NCBI GenBank assembly: GCA_902785445.1
Contig: CACZYN010000083.1
Coordinates: 1 to 7,872, forward strand
DNA from: an uncultured Anaerovibrio sp.
GTDB lineage: Bacteria; Bacillota; Negativicutes; Selenomonadales; Selenomonadaceae
Reading direction: 5' to 3'
Length of the DNA: 7,872 nucleotides
In this document: positions 1-6,243 of the stretch, one piece after another
Position numbering within the stretch: position 1 is the stretch's first letter
How the letters are laid out: each line of letters begins with the position of its first letter
Notes under the pieces: model-generated
What the model was told of the DNA's origin: nothing
What the model saw: the letters and a program-made list of their open reading frames with translations, nothing else
The model's database searches: none
Position numbers and translations under genes: made by a program

Positions 1-399
1 CTTATATTACTGGCCGCCTGTTATGGCAGCCGTATTTGTCTTATAGCAGGATTTGCCTGTGGTACAATTGCCTTAATTATGAACCCCTACTTTTTCCATC
101 CTATACAGGTATTGCTTGATTATCCCTTTCCATATATGGCCATGGCAGTGGTAGCCCTATTTAATAAGCGGATAATTTTGGGAACAATCGTGGCCTATTC
201 TTTAAAATTCCTTTTTCACTTTATATCTGGCGTAGTGTTTTTCGGCTCTTATGCCCCGGAAGGAACCTCACCTATAATCTATTCCTTGCTTTATAATGCC
301 AGTGTGGTGATTCCGGACCTGATCATATGCTGTCTCATAATTTATCTTTTACCAGTTCAACGTATTATGGTGGCAATGAATGATGAAATACACGCATAA
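1..399 (+). CDS. thiT: Energy-coupled thiamine transporter ThiT (S component), 5'-truncated
   Basis: This is the 3' part of a small membrane protein; the open frame runs from the first base of the window, so the true start lies upstream and the ATG at 79 is internal. The visible 132 residues are mostly hydrophobic helices. They carry the signature run HFISGVVFFGSYAPEG (fragment residues 73-88) followed by SPIIYSLLYN (90-99), which in the ThiT/YuaJ family line the thiamine pocket. ThiT is the substrate-binding S component of a group II ECF transporter: it captures thiamine at the membrane and docks onto a shared EcfA-A'-T energising module, which is not in this window. The stop is 15 bp before the next gene, so the two are probably co-transcribed. 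thiT genes often lie behind a TPP riboswitch, but that region would be outside the window. The family call is firm; the N-terminal part cannot be judged. Confidence 0.9.
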   Translation, partial: LILLAACYGSRICLIAGFACGTIALIMNPYFFHPIQVLLDYPFPYMAMAVVALFNKRIILGTIVAYSLKFLFHFISGVVFFGSYAPEGTSPIIYSLLYNASVVIPDLIICCLIIYLLPVQRIMVAMNDEIHA

Positions 400-414
400 T
401 CGGAGGCTTGGTGT

Positions 415-1296
415 ATGACTAACAGAAATAAAGGTCTGCTTATGGTGAGCTTCGGTGCCTCCATGTGGGGCGGCAGTGGCGTGGCCGGACAATATCTCTT
501 GCAAGACTGTGGTTTTTCCACGGAATGGCTGGTGGTATCCCGCATGATTCTGGCAGGATTAATTCTTCTCTTGGCAGACAAGCTTATGTATAAAGAAAGC
601 ATCCTTTCCATCTGGCATGATAAAAAGGACGCTTTGGAAGTATTGTTATTTGCTGTATTTGGCATGCTGGCTGTACAATATACCTATTTTGCCTGTATAA
701 AATACGGTAACGCCGCGGCGGCCACTGTACTGCAATACCTGATGCCAGTATTTATTATAGTGTACATAACCTTAAGCACCCGCCATCTCCCCCGATTAAT
801 CGAAATTATCTGCGTAATTATGGCAGTGGCAGGAACATTTCTGCTGGTAACCCACGGGAGGCTGGACTACCTGTCCATTTCCCCGACTGCTTTGGTTTGG
901 GGACTGCTCTCAGCTGTAGCTGCCGCCTTTTACACAGTGCAGCCCAAGCGCCTTATCCGAAAATGGCGGGCTACCCTGATAATTGGCTGGGGGATGCTTA
1001 TTGGTGGTATTGTGCTTATGCCAATTAATCCCCCATGGCAGTTTGTAGGGACCTGGAATATTCTGGCCGGTTTTATATATGCCTACATAATTATTTTCGG
1101 CACAGTGCTGGCCTTTGGCTGTTACCTTGGCAGCATAAAGCACATCCAGCCATCAGAGGCCAGTATCTTAGGCTCCATTGAACCCCTGTCTGCCATAATT
1201 CTGTCCATCCTGTTCCTAAATACCAGCTTTGGATTAATTGATATGCTTGGCACTGCCCTCATTATAGGAACAGTGTTCCTCCTCGCACGGAAATAA
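415..1296 (+). CDS. EamA/DMT-superfamily transporter (about 10 TM helices)
   Basis: A 293-residue integral membrane protein of the drug/metabolite transporter superfamily. It has the usual two-EamA-repeat build: the first repeat starts with GASMWGGSGVAGQYLL (residues 14-29) and ends near residue 146, and the second starts at about 157 (PTALVWGLLSAVAAAFYTVQP). The late motif SEASILGSIEPLSAIILSILF (from residue 247) is the well-conserved second-repeat helix pair. The length matches the family. A GGAGG core at 402-406 sits 8 bp before the ATG and supports this start. It follows thiT by 15 bp and probably shares its transcript. DMT exporters and importers carry amino acids, nucleosides, metabolites or drugs; the substrate cannot be read from sequence, and a role in vitamin or precursor uptake is only suggested by the neighbour. 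It converges with the trxB-like gene, with only 8 bp between stops and no terminator hairpin seen there. Confidence 0.88.
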   Translation: MTNRNKGLLMVSFGASMWGGSGVAGQYLLQDCGFSTEWLVVSRMILAGLILLLADKLMYKESILSIWHDKKDALEVLLFAVFGMLAVQYTYFACIKYGNAAAATVLQYLMPVFIIVYITLSTRHLPRLIEIICVIMAVAGTFLLVTHGRLDYLSISPTALVWGLLSAVAAAFYTVQPKRLIRKWRATLIIGWGMLIGGIVLMPINPPWQFVGTWNILAGFIYAYIIIFGTVLAFGCYLGSIKHIQPSEASILGSIEPLSAIILSILFLNTSFGLIDMLGTALIIGTVFLLARK

Positions 1297-1304
1297 GCCG
1301 GCGG

Positions 1305-2186
1305 TTATAATCTCTTAGGTTGTAAGGAGTGGTCTATTTTAGCCAGATACTCCAGTATTTCGTGGGCTGCCACATTGCCCTCACCTACAGCCTTGGCAAT
1401 CTGATATGGCCTGCCTGTATTATCCCCGGCTGCAAAGCAGCCGTCTATATTTGTATGGAGCTGACGGTTCACGGCCACATGGGGGCCATCCAACTCCAGC
1501 CCTGGCAAAAGCTCCTCCGGCGGAATAGCGTTACGCAAAACAAACACTCCATCAACGGCAATTTGATCACCATTACTTAGTTCCACAGCCTCCACCCGGT
1601 TCTCTCCCAGTATTTTAGCCAGTCTTCCGCCAAGCTTTTCCACTTTATTTTCCGGTACTGCCAATTGGCCATCAGGGGAAAACATGTAGACCTTTTCCGC
1701 TATATTGGCCAGGTAAGACACCTCAGGCAAAAAGTTTTTGTCACCACAATATACCGCCAAGGTCTTTCCCTTGTAAAACATGCCGTCACAGGTGGCACAA
1801 TAGCTTACGCCCCTGCCCAAATGCTCCTTTTCGCCCTCAAAACCTTTGGCCACAGCTATTCCGGAGGCCAGAAGCACGGTCTTTGCCTCATACATTTCAT
1901 TATCTGCCAACAGGGTAAAATGACCGCCAAAATTCGAAATCTTGGTAACGAATTTATTGGTAATTTCAATGCCTAGTTCCTTAATGTGAGCACGAAACTG
2001 CTCATTTAACTCATAACCAGTGATAATACCCAGTCCGGGATAATTGGAAATTTTCTCGGCCTTTTCGATTTTGGAACTCATTTCTTCAGGACCAAACCAG
2101 ATTATATTCTTTCCTCTGGCCTCTAACACCGTGGCCGCCGACAGTCCCGCCGGCCCTGTACCAACAATTGCAGCATCATATAACAT
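1305..2186 (-). CDS. trxB: Thioredoxin reductase-like flavoprotein lacking canonical NADPH motifs (possible ferredoxin-dependent FFTR)
   Basis: A 293-residue protein of the low-Mr thioredoxin reductase fold. Seen directly: the N-terminal FAD dinucleotide motif GTGPAG (9-14), the redox-active pair C130-A-T-C133 followed by Asp, and the C-terminal FAD motif FAAGD (251-255) with PYQIAKAVGEGNVAA (260-274). What is missing is striking. In the middle domain, the usual NADPH-binding GGGxSA is replaced by YCGDKN (146-151), and the HRRxxxR phosphate-binding motif after the next strand is replaced by FSPDGQL (169-175). The protein is also somewhat shorter than the usual 305-320 residues. These losses are the hallmark described for clostridial ferredoxin-dependent flavin thioredoxin reductases, so the electron donor may be ferredoxin rather than NADPH (inference). 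It lies 43 bp behind trxA on the same strand, with a good Shine-Dalgarno (AAAAGGAGG, 2198-2206), and is probably the reductase for that thioredoxin. No frameshift or stop is seen. Confidence 0.88.
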   Translation of the reverse strand: MLYDAAIVGTGPAGLSAATVLEARGKNIIWFGPEEMSSKIEKAEKISNYPGLGIITGYELNEQFRAHIKELGIEITNKFVTKISNFGGHFTLLADNEMYEAKTVLLASGIAVAKGFEGEKEHLGRGVSYCATCDGMFYKGKTLAVYCGDKNFLPEVSYLANIAEKVYMFSPDGQLAVPENKVEKLGGRLAKILGENRVEAVELSNGDQIAVDGVFVLRNAIPPEELLPGLELDGPHVAVNRQLHTNIDGCFAAGDNTGRPYQIAKAVGEGNVAAHEILEYLAKIDHSLQPKRL

Positions 2187-2229
2187 ACTCCCCCGGACCT
2201 CCTTTTACCATGAACTCTTCTATCAGTAG

Positions 2230-2547
2230 TTATACCATTGAATTTAGTTTGCTGGCAAGTTTGTCTTTGGGAACTGCTCCCAGCACATCAGCGTAGAGAT
2301 TACCATCTTTAATGAAGGCAAAATACGGGATACTCATCACACCATACTTCTGGGCCAGCTCGGGCTGCTGATCCACATTGACTTTACCAACCTTTACCCT
2401 TCCGTCATACTCAGAGGCCAGCTCTTTTACCACCGGCCCCATCATCTGGCACGGCCCACACCAGTCTGCGTAAAAATCAATGAGCACTGGTATATCACTG
2501 TTCATTACTTCTGCATCAAAATTATCCTTAGTAAATTTGTATTCCAT
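2230..2547 (-). CDS. trxA: Thioredoxin
   Basis: A 105-residue classical thioredoxin, a cytoplasmic dithiol reductant for ribonucleotide reductase, methionine sulfoxide reductase and oxidised protein disulfides. The active site is W29-C30-G-P-C33, with the buried aspartate at D24 and the cis-proline at P74 (SIPYFAFIKDG). The size and single-domain fold match the family. The frame stays open for 13 more codons upstream to an ATG at 2586, but that ATG has no ribosome site, whereas the ATG at 2547 has GAGGTG (2554-2559) 6 bp upstream, and starting there gives the normal thioredoxin N terminus; I therefore use 2547. It is the first gene of a two-gene operon with the reductase and is transcribed divergently from an HxlR-family regulator. 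A TTGATA/TATAAT promoter with a palindrome at the start point is visible upstream. Confidence 0.96.
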   Translation of the reverse strand: MEYKFTKDNFDAEVMNSDIPVLIDFYADWCGPCQMMGPVVKELASEYDGRVKVGKVNVDQQPELAQKYGVMSIPYFAFIKDGNLYADVLGAVPKDKLASKLNSMV

Positions 2548-2619
2548 AATTTTCACCTCTTCATCCGCTTGGATGCCTTTCATCATAGTAAATTTCCGTA
2601 TTTTTTAAGTCTCTTTGAG

Positions 2620-2648
2620 TTGCATTTATCAGCTGATAGTTATATTAT
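2620..2648 (+). promoter_or_regulatory. Sigma-A-type promoter of hxlR
   Basis: TTGCAT (2620-2625) and TATTAT (2643-2648) are separated by 17 bp on the plus strand. The -10 hexamer lies on the same base pairs as the trxA -10, so the two promoters face away from each other over shared DNA and probably compete. Confidence 0.5.
2627..2638. promoter_or_regulatory. 12-bp perfect palindrome, candidate HxlR operator
   Basis: TATCAGCTGATA is a perfect palindrome between the divergent trxA and hxlR genes. It covers the expected transcription start of the trxA promoter (about 2637) and sits in the -35/-10 spacer of the hxlR promoter, so a dimeric repressor bound here could block both. HxlR-family winged-helix dimers bind inverted repeats of this type. 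Binding is inferred from position and symmetry. Confidence 0.55.
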
Positions 2649-2671
2649 ATGTGGTATAAAAAATATATCAA
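2644..2671 (-). promoter_or_regulatory. Sigma-A-type promoter of trxA-trxB
   Basis: On the minus strand, TTGATA (2666-2671) and a perfect TATAAT (2644-2649) are separated by 16 bp. The expected start is near 2637, giving a 5' leader of about 90 nt before the trxA ATG. It overlaps the opposing hxlR promoter. Confidence 0.7.
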
Positions 2672-2710
2672 GTACGCAGTTTTTATTTATCTAGTAAGGA
2701 AAATGATACC

Positions 2711-3055
2711 ATGAAGAAAAACGAAACAAGAGAACCATTATGTGATGACATTGCCGGAAAGGATTGCGGTCTGAAGCGGGTTATTGATACCGTTGGAGGT
2801 AAATGGAAAATAATGATCCTTTGCGTTATTGACCGAAATGAAATCGTGCGCTATGGCGAGCTGCGGCGTTCTGTTCACGGCATTACCAACACCATGCTGG
2901 CCAATTCCTTAAAGGAACTGGAAGCCGACGGTCTAGTGGAAAGAAAACAGTACGATGAAATGCCTGTTAGAGTTGAATATAATCTCACGGAAAAAACAAA
3001 AACCCTCATCCCCATTCTTCTTGAATTAAAAAAATGGGGCGAGGGTAATTTATAA
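2711..3055 (+). CDS. HxlR-family winged-helix transcriptional regulator, cysteine-containing
   Basis: A 114-residue DNA-binding protein of the HxlR/DUF24 family (MarR-like winged helix, acting as a dimer). The family pattern is clear: a cysteine 13 residues before the Trp of GGKWK (C19 and W32), the recognition-helix stretch ITNTMLANSLKELEADGLVE (58-77), and the wing with VRVEYNLTEKTK (86-97). Further cysteines are at 11 and 38. In related regulators such as YodB, HypR and QorR the conserved N-terminal cysteine senses electrophiles, disulfide stress or quinones; C19 is in the matching place, so redox sensing is plausible but not shown. An AAGGA (2696-2700) lies 10 bp before the ATG, a modest ribosome site. 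Divergence from trxA-trxB over a palindrome suggests that it represses thioredoxin genes and itself. Its last 14 codons also contain the terminator of the opposing gene. Confidence 0.92.
   Translation: MKKNETREPLCDDIAGKDCGLKRVIDTVGGKWKIMILCVIDRNEIVRYGELRRSVHGITNTMLANSLKELEADGLVERKQYDEMPVRVEYNLTEKTKTLIPILLELKKWGEGNL
2991..3045 (-). terminator. Intrinsic terminator of the beta-helix gene, embedded in the 3' end of hxlR
   Basis: AATGGGG (3033-3039) and GAGGG (3041-3045) pair with CCCCATT (3010-3016) and CCCTC (3003-3007): 12 base pairs with a small bulge and a 16-nt loop. Read on the minus strand, the stem is followed directly by TTTTTGTTTTTT, complementary to the A-rich run at 2991-3002. The beta-helix stop codon is 20 bp upstream of it on that strand. 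On the plus strand no comparable T tract follows. Confidence 0.75.
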
Positions 3056-3064
3056 AAGGTTATT

Positions 3065-4537
3065 TTATAGGACTTTGATGCCGTCTACATAAAGGCTATG
3101 TCCATTGGCGGTTATCTGACTGATATCTCCTTTAAAGCTGGAAATATTGGTATCATCCGTCAAAATCCATTTACTGCTATCATCAAGGGATACGGCAACA
3201 TTTCCCACCTTGGAAGAAACCGTTTCGCCCTTAACATTGGTAATATGTCCACTGATAGCACCTGTAAAGGTTGAATTGGCATTAATATTTAAGGTTAGCT
3301 GGGAGTTTTCACCTACCAAAATATTGCCATCCAGCTCCTGATGAGCAACATTCACCGTTGCAATATTAGAGGCACCACTCCAGCCGTCATCGCATACGGA
3401 CATAAGCACATTATTAGCGTCCTGATTTACAATTTTAACTCCATCAAGGTTTATAACCGCATTGGTATTGGTCACGTGAAATACGTGACCGTTTTTGTTA
3501 GTCAAGCTGCCACCGTTTACATTCAAGAAGGATGTCCCACTATCCGCATCCCCGGAAAACGACTGATAAATCATAATCATGTCATTAAATTTAGCGTTGG
3601 CATTACAGCTGGTATTATTGGCCGTCATGTCACAGTTATTGAGGGTTATGGAGTTTAATCCCTCAATACATACGCCCTCGGACATGGTAGATTCCAAAGT
3701 TGCATTGGACACGGTAATATCCGCAGTAGAATAAATAGTCGGAGAACCAAGGCCATGGGACACATAGGTACCGCCATCCACAGTTACCATTCCGCCTCCC
3801 CGGTCGCTTCTAATAGGGGCTGAAGACTGGCCATTGGTGGTAATATCCAGATTATAGGCCTCAGTTATACCACCTCCTGTGGTCATAATACCACCGGAAC
3901 CACTGCCGGAAGTTACAATTTTAGTATCACGGATGATTACCCTGGTGCCATCACCATCAGCCCCATTTTGCCCACCATTGCCACCATAGGAGAATACCCC
4001 ATTGGCTCCGGCAGCATCCGAGGTTATGGTGCCACCAGTAATGGTAGTGGTGGTCCCACCCTTTACCAAAACAGTGGCATTCTGACCGTAGAAGTTGCAG
4101 TTATCCCGGCCAGCCGAATCACCGGTTTTGGATACAGTTGGATTCGTAATATTTACTTTATCAGTAGTGCTTATTATTAAGGCACTCTGTTCCTCTGTGT
4201 CACTGGAATATGTTTTATCACTTTGGTTGGCGGCGGAGATTATCTCTGTAGCCGCTGAATACTTCACTTCAGGCACTCTTTCAGGACCTCCAAATCCCCC
4301 TGGCATACCATTAGGTGGTGCCCCATTTGGTGGTGCCCCGTGAGGAACAGGACCATTTGGTGGCGGCCCCATTGGTGGTTTCCAGTCAGGTGGCGGGCCA
4401 ACAGGCCTTTCCTGATCTGAAAACAGGATACATTGTGTATTATCCGCCTCTGCCGCATAAGCAGAATTTAAAGTGCAGTATCCACCAACAGCTATTGAGG
4501 TGGCCAACATACAGGCCAATATTTTAGATTTTTTCAT
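3065..4537 (-). CDS. Secreted right-handed beta-helix protein with proline-rich N-terminal region
   Basis: A 490-residue exported protein. Residues 1-28 form a signal peptide (MKKSK, a hydrophobic core, then NSAYA before AEADN). Residues 44-84 are a Pro/Gly/Asn-rich low-complexity stretch of GPPPN/GAPPN-like units. From about residue 95 to the end the sequence is rich in Gly, Ser, Thr, Asn and short strands such as TTTITGGTITS, GSPTIYSTADITVSNATLES and INLDGVKIVN, the pattern of a right-handed parallel beta-helix. The segment around 262-330 (GSPTIYSTADI...SEGVCIEGLNSITLNN...MIYQSFSGDA) resembles adhesin-like beta-helix proteins that I associate with gut anaerobes. No LPXTG, SLH, transmembrane anchor or autotransporter barrel is visible, so it may be released or held by the proline-rich part. 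Polysaccharide binding or adhesion is a guess. The ATG has AAAGGGGG upstream (4547-4555). I see only a -10-like TATTAT (4570-4575) as promoter. Confidence 0.82.
   Translation of the reverse strand: MKKSKILACMLATSIAVGGYCTLNSAYAAEADNTQCILFSDQERPVGPPPDWKPPMGPPPNGPVPHGAPPNGAPPNGMPGGFGGPERVPEVKYSAATEIISAANQSDKTYSSDTEEQSALIISTTDKVNITNPTVSKTGDSAGRDNCNFYGQNATVLVKGGTTTTITGGTITSDAAGANGVFSYGGNGGQNGADGDGTRVIIRDTKIVTSGSGSGGIMTTGGGITEAYNLDITTNGQSSAPIRSDRGGGMVTVDGGTYVSHGLGSPTIYSTADITVSNATLESTMSEGVCIEGLNSITLNNCDMTANNTSCNANAKFNDMIMIYQSFSGDADSGTSFLNVNGGSLTNKNGHVFHVTNTNAVINLDGVKIVNQDANNVLMSVCDDGWSGASNIATVNVAHQELDGNILVGENSQLTLNINANSTFTGAISGHITNVKGETVSSKVGNVAVSLDDSSKWILTDDTNISSFKGDISQITANGHSLYVDGIKVL
4298..4408 (-). 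repeat. 15-bp-period repeat encoding GPPPN/GAPPN-type pentapeptides
   Basis: On the plus strand, GGTGG-starting units recur every 15 bp at 4314, 4329, 4359, 4374 and 4389, two of them as identical GGTGGTGCCCC. Each unit encodes five residues of the proline-rich linker of the beta-helix protein. A near-perfect in-frame tandem repeat of this kind can change copy number without breaking the gene. Confidence 0.7.
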
Positions 4538-4632
4538 AATGAAATGCCCCCTTTAATTATCATGTATATATAATAGAGCATAAATCTAAACACACATTAA
4601 TTTCCTTATTTATCTTTTCTTAATTTCCAGTT

Positions 4633-4659
4633 TAGAAAAAATTTATATTTAGCCAATAT
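4633..4659 (+). promoter_or_regulatory. Sigma-28 (FliA/SigD)-like promoter of the flagellin gene
   Basis: TAGA (4633-4636), exactly 15 bp, then GCCAATAT (4652-4659) matches the flagellar consensus TAAA-N15-GCCGATAT with one mismatch in each box. It lies 44 bp before the flagellin ATG and has the right orientation. The rest of the 166-bp divergent spacer (4538-4703) is AT-rich; apart from the -10-like TATTAT at 4570-4575 on the minus strand I recognise nothing else in it. Confidence 0.65.
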
Positions 4660-4703
4660 AATGAGCCCATTAAAATGAGATTAAAAAAGATGGGAGAAAA
4701 AAT

Positions 4704-5567
4704 ATGAGTATTGGCAGTGTAATGAGCGTTATTAATACCTCTTTGAATGATTTAAACCGTGCCCAAACTTCACAGGCAGAAAGTATAAAACGGATAGCAA
4801 CGGGAAGCAAATACTATAGTCCAGCCAAGGGTGCTTCAGAATACTCCATTGTGCAGCGGATGTACAATAATATAGACAGTGTTACACAATCCAACAGCAA
4901 CACCCAGACAGTCAACGCCATGCTGAATGTGGCGGCAGGGGCCGTAAGCAACACCATAAATTCCTTGTCTTCACTAAAGCAGACATTAATAAGTGCTGCC
5001 AATGGCACCAACAGCAATTCTGATATTGCAGCCCTGCAGGAATCAGTAAATCAGACCTTATCCCAGATTGATTCCAACGCCCAGGTTACCTATAACGGAC
5101 AAAGCCTTCTGGATGGCAGCCAGTCCATTCAAGTGGCCAGTGACAGTGGCTATGAAACAGTTAATCTTGGAGATATGAGTACCGCGGGCCTTGGCCTTAC
5201 AGACAATGAAGGAAACAGCAACATTACTCTAGGAGATCTGTCTGACTTGGGCACTGCCATTGATACCGTTGACAGTGCTTTAAATACGGCCCTTGATCAG
5301 GCTACCAGCATTGGTGCCGCCCAAAAGGGACTGGAATATCAGTCCGCCAACTACACCACCATGGAGGAGAATCTTTACGAAGCGGTATCTACCATTGATG
5401 ATACCGATATTGCCGCTGAGTCCGTCAACAACGCCAGTGCCAATACACAAAGTCAGGTTGCTCTTTGGGCCGTGAAACAGGGAATGCAGGCTCTTCACAA
5501 GGAAGTAGGCTCCTTGGGTGAGCTGTACGTACATAACCCTAATGCCGCCTATAATTTACTTAAATAA
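4704..5567 (+). CDS. Flagellin, atypical
   Basis: A 287-residue flagellin-like protein, expected to be exported by the flagellar type III apparatus and polymerised into the filament. The N-terminal D0/D1 part (about 1-140) is recognisable by SVINTSLNDLNRAQTSQAES, RIATGSKYYSPA in place of the usual SSGLRINSA, LNVAAGAVSNTINSLSSLKQ, and SAANGTNSNSDIAALQ through NAQVTYNGQSLLDG (to 138). A short variable middle runs from about 140 to 185. The C-terminal D1/D0 part has NYTTMEENLYEAVSTIDDTDIAAE (217-239). After DTDIA the protein runs 55 residues rather than the usual 40 or so, and the common AQANQ-type ending is replaced by GMQALHKEVGSLGELYVHNPNAAYNLLK. No HExxH of proteolytic flagellins is present. 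GGGAG (4692-4696) lies 7 bp before the ATG, behind a sigma-28-like promoter. No other motility gene is in the window. It could be a minor or specialised filament subunit. Confidence 0.86.
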   Translation: MSIGSVMSVINTSLNDLNRAQTSQAESIKRIATGSKYYSPAKGASEYSIVQRMYNNIDSVTQSNSNTQTVNAMLNVAAGAVSNTINSLSSLKQTLISAANGTNSNSDIAALQESVNQTLSQIDSNAQVTYNGQSLLDGSQSIQVASDSGYETVNLGDMSTAGLGLTDNEGNSNITLGDLSDLGTAIDTVDSALNTALDQATSIGAAQKGLEYQSANYTTMEENLYEAVSTIDDTDIAAESVNNASANTQSQVALWAVKQGMQALHKEVGSLGELYVHNPNAAYNLLK

Positions 5568-5574
5568 ACGCCAT

Positions 5575-5603
5575 TTTACAAAATATATCTTTCCTCTTAA
5601 AAT
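5575..5603 (+). promoter_or_regulatory. Sigma-A-type promoter of the YgjP-like metallopeptidase gene
   Basis: TTTACA (5575-5580), 17 bp, TAAAAT (5598-5603), each one mismatch from consensus. It begins 7 bp after the flagellin stop and ends 30 bp before the next ATG. It suggests that the metallopeptidase is not simply read from the flagellin promoter. Confidence 0.5.
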
Positions 5604-5618
5604 AGATATTATCTATTT
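5600..5618. promoter_or_regulatory. 19-bp interrupted palindrome overlapping -10 and start point
   Basis: AAATAGATA-T-TATCTATTT has 9-bp perfect arms about one central base. It overlaps the -10 of the promoter above and the expected start near 5610, the usual place for a repressor operator. It is too tight at the centre and too AT-rich to be a convincing RNA terminator, and no T tract follows. Confidence 0.45.
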
Positions 5619-5633
5619 ATTTGGGAGAATAAA

Positions 5634-6191
5634 ATGAAAAAAGCAATACGCAATCTGTCCACCGGCCATCCTATGCCATATCTTGGAAAAACATATTCCC
5701 TGGAAATAAGGAAATCACTGGATAAGCCCCAAGTAAAAATTAATGGGGACAAACTTACAGTGAATTTTTACAAGATCCACCCCGAAGTGCCTGTACAGGT
5801 GCCTTTGGTGAAATGGTACCGTCGCAAGGCTCAGCACTATATCATAAGCCGCACTGCCTACTGGTCCGAGGAAATGGGATTATCATTCAATAAGATTTTT
5901 ATAAAGGATCAGAATTCACGTTGGGGCAGCTGCTCGTCACTTAAAAATCTTAACTTTAATTGGCGAATCATTATGGCACCAGATGAGGTTATAGACTATC
6001 TTCTTATCCACGAGCTGGCACATCTAAAGGAAATGAACCACTCCGCTGCCTTTTGGAAGCTGGTTGCCCAATACGACCCCAAATACAAGTTGCACCGCCA
6101 ATGGCTAAAGGATAACGGTAAAGCAATTTTCCTGTTGCTGCCCAAGCTGCCAGTAGCTCTGCTAAATGCCATATTTTTCCATGTAGATTAG
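5634..6191 (+). CDS. YgjP/DUF45-family zinc metallopeptidase (M48-like), short N terminus
   Basis: A 185-residue cytoplasmic protein of the YgjP/WLM-type group (often annotated M48 family metallopeptidase or DUF45). The conserved block runs from RWGSC (96-100), through NFNWRIIMAPDEVIDYLLIH (107-126), to the zinc site H126-E127-L-A-H130 with third ligand H136 in NHSAAFW. E127 is the presumed catalytic glutamate. The protein begins at PYLGKTYSLEI (15-25), which in many bacterial homologues is preceded by some 70 residues of an N-terminal beta domain starting near a conserved SKRKT-like stretch; here flagellin occupies that DNA, so the part is absent rather than missed. GGGAG (5623-5627) six bases before the ATG supports the start. 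After WLKDNG (157-162) there is a hydrophobic 23-residue tail. Substrate unknown; the neighbouring flagellin is probably coincidental. Confidence 0.87.
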   Translation: MKKAIRNLSTGHPMPYLGKTYSLEIRKSLDKPQVKINGDKLTVNFYKIHPEVPVQVPLVKWYRRKAQHYIISRTAYWSEEMGLSFNKIFIKDQNSRWGSCSSLKNLNFNWRIIMAPDEVIDYLLIHELAHLKEMNHSAAFWKLVAQYDPKYKLHRQWLKDNGKAIFLLLPKLPVALLNAIFFHVD

Positions 6192-6243
6192 ATTTTAAAG
6201 CATCAATTACAGAATTTTTTGGGAACCCAGTAAGCGATATGGG

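Noticed and set aside
1210..1279. CTGTTCCTA/TAGGAACAG inverted repeat and GGAACAGTGTTCC palindrome near the end of the EamA gene
   Set aside because: Arms are 46 bp apart, within coding sequence, with no T tract on either strand to make a terminator for trxB; probably coincidental.
2548..2586. Longer thioredoxin starting at 2586 (13 extra residues)
   Set aside because: No ribosome site precedes that ATG, while GAGGTG is well placed for the ATG at 2547, which gives the normal thioredoxin N terminus.
4263..4343. Period-15 repeats as a CRISPR array
   Set aside because: Units are far too short, have no spacers, and are in frame with the GPPPN/GAPPN pentapeptides of a coding sequence.
4315..4527. 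Plus-strand open frames across the proline-rich region of the beta-helix gene
   Set aside because: They are antisense to a well-supported secreted protein, lack ribosome sites, and reflect the codon bias of the repeat.
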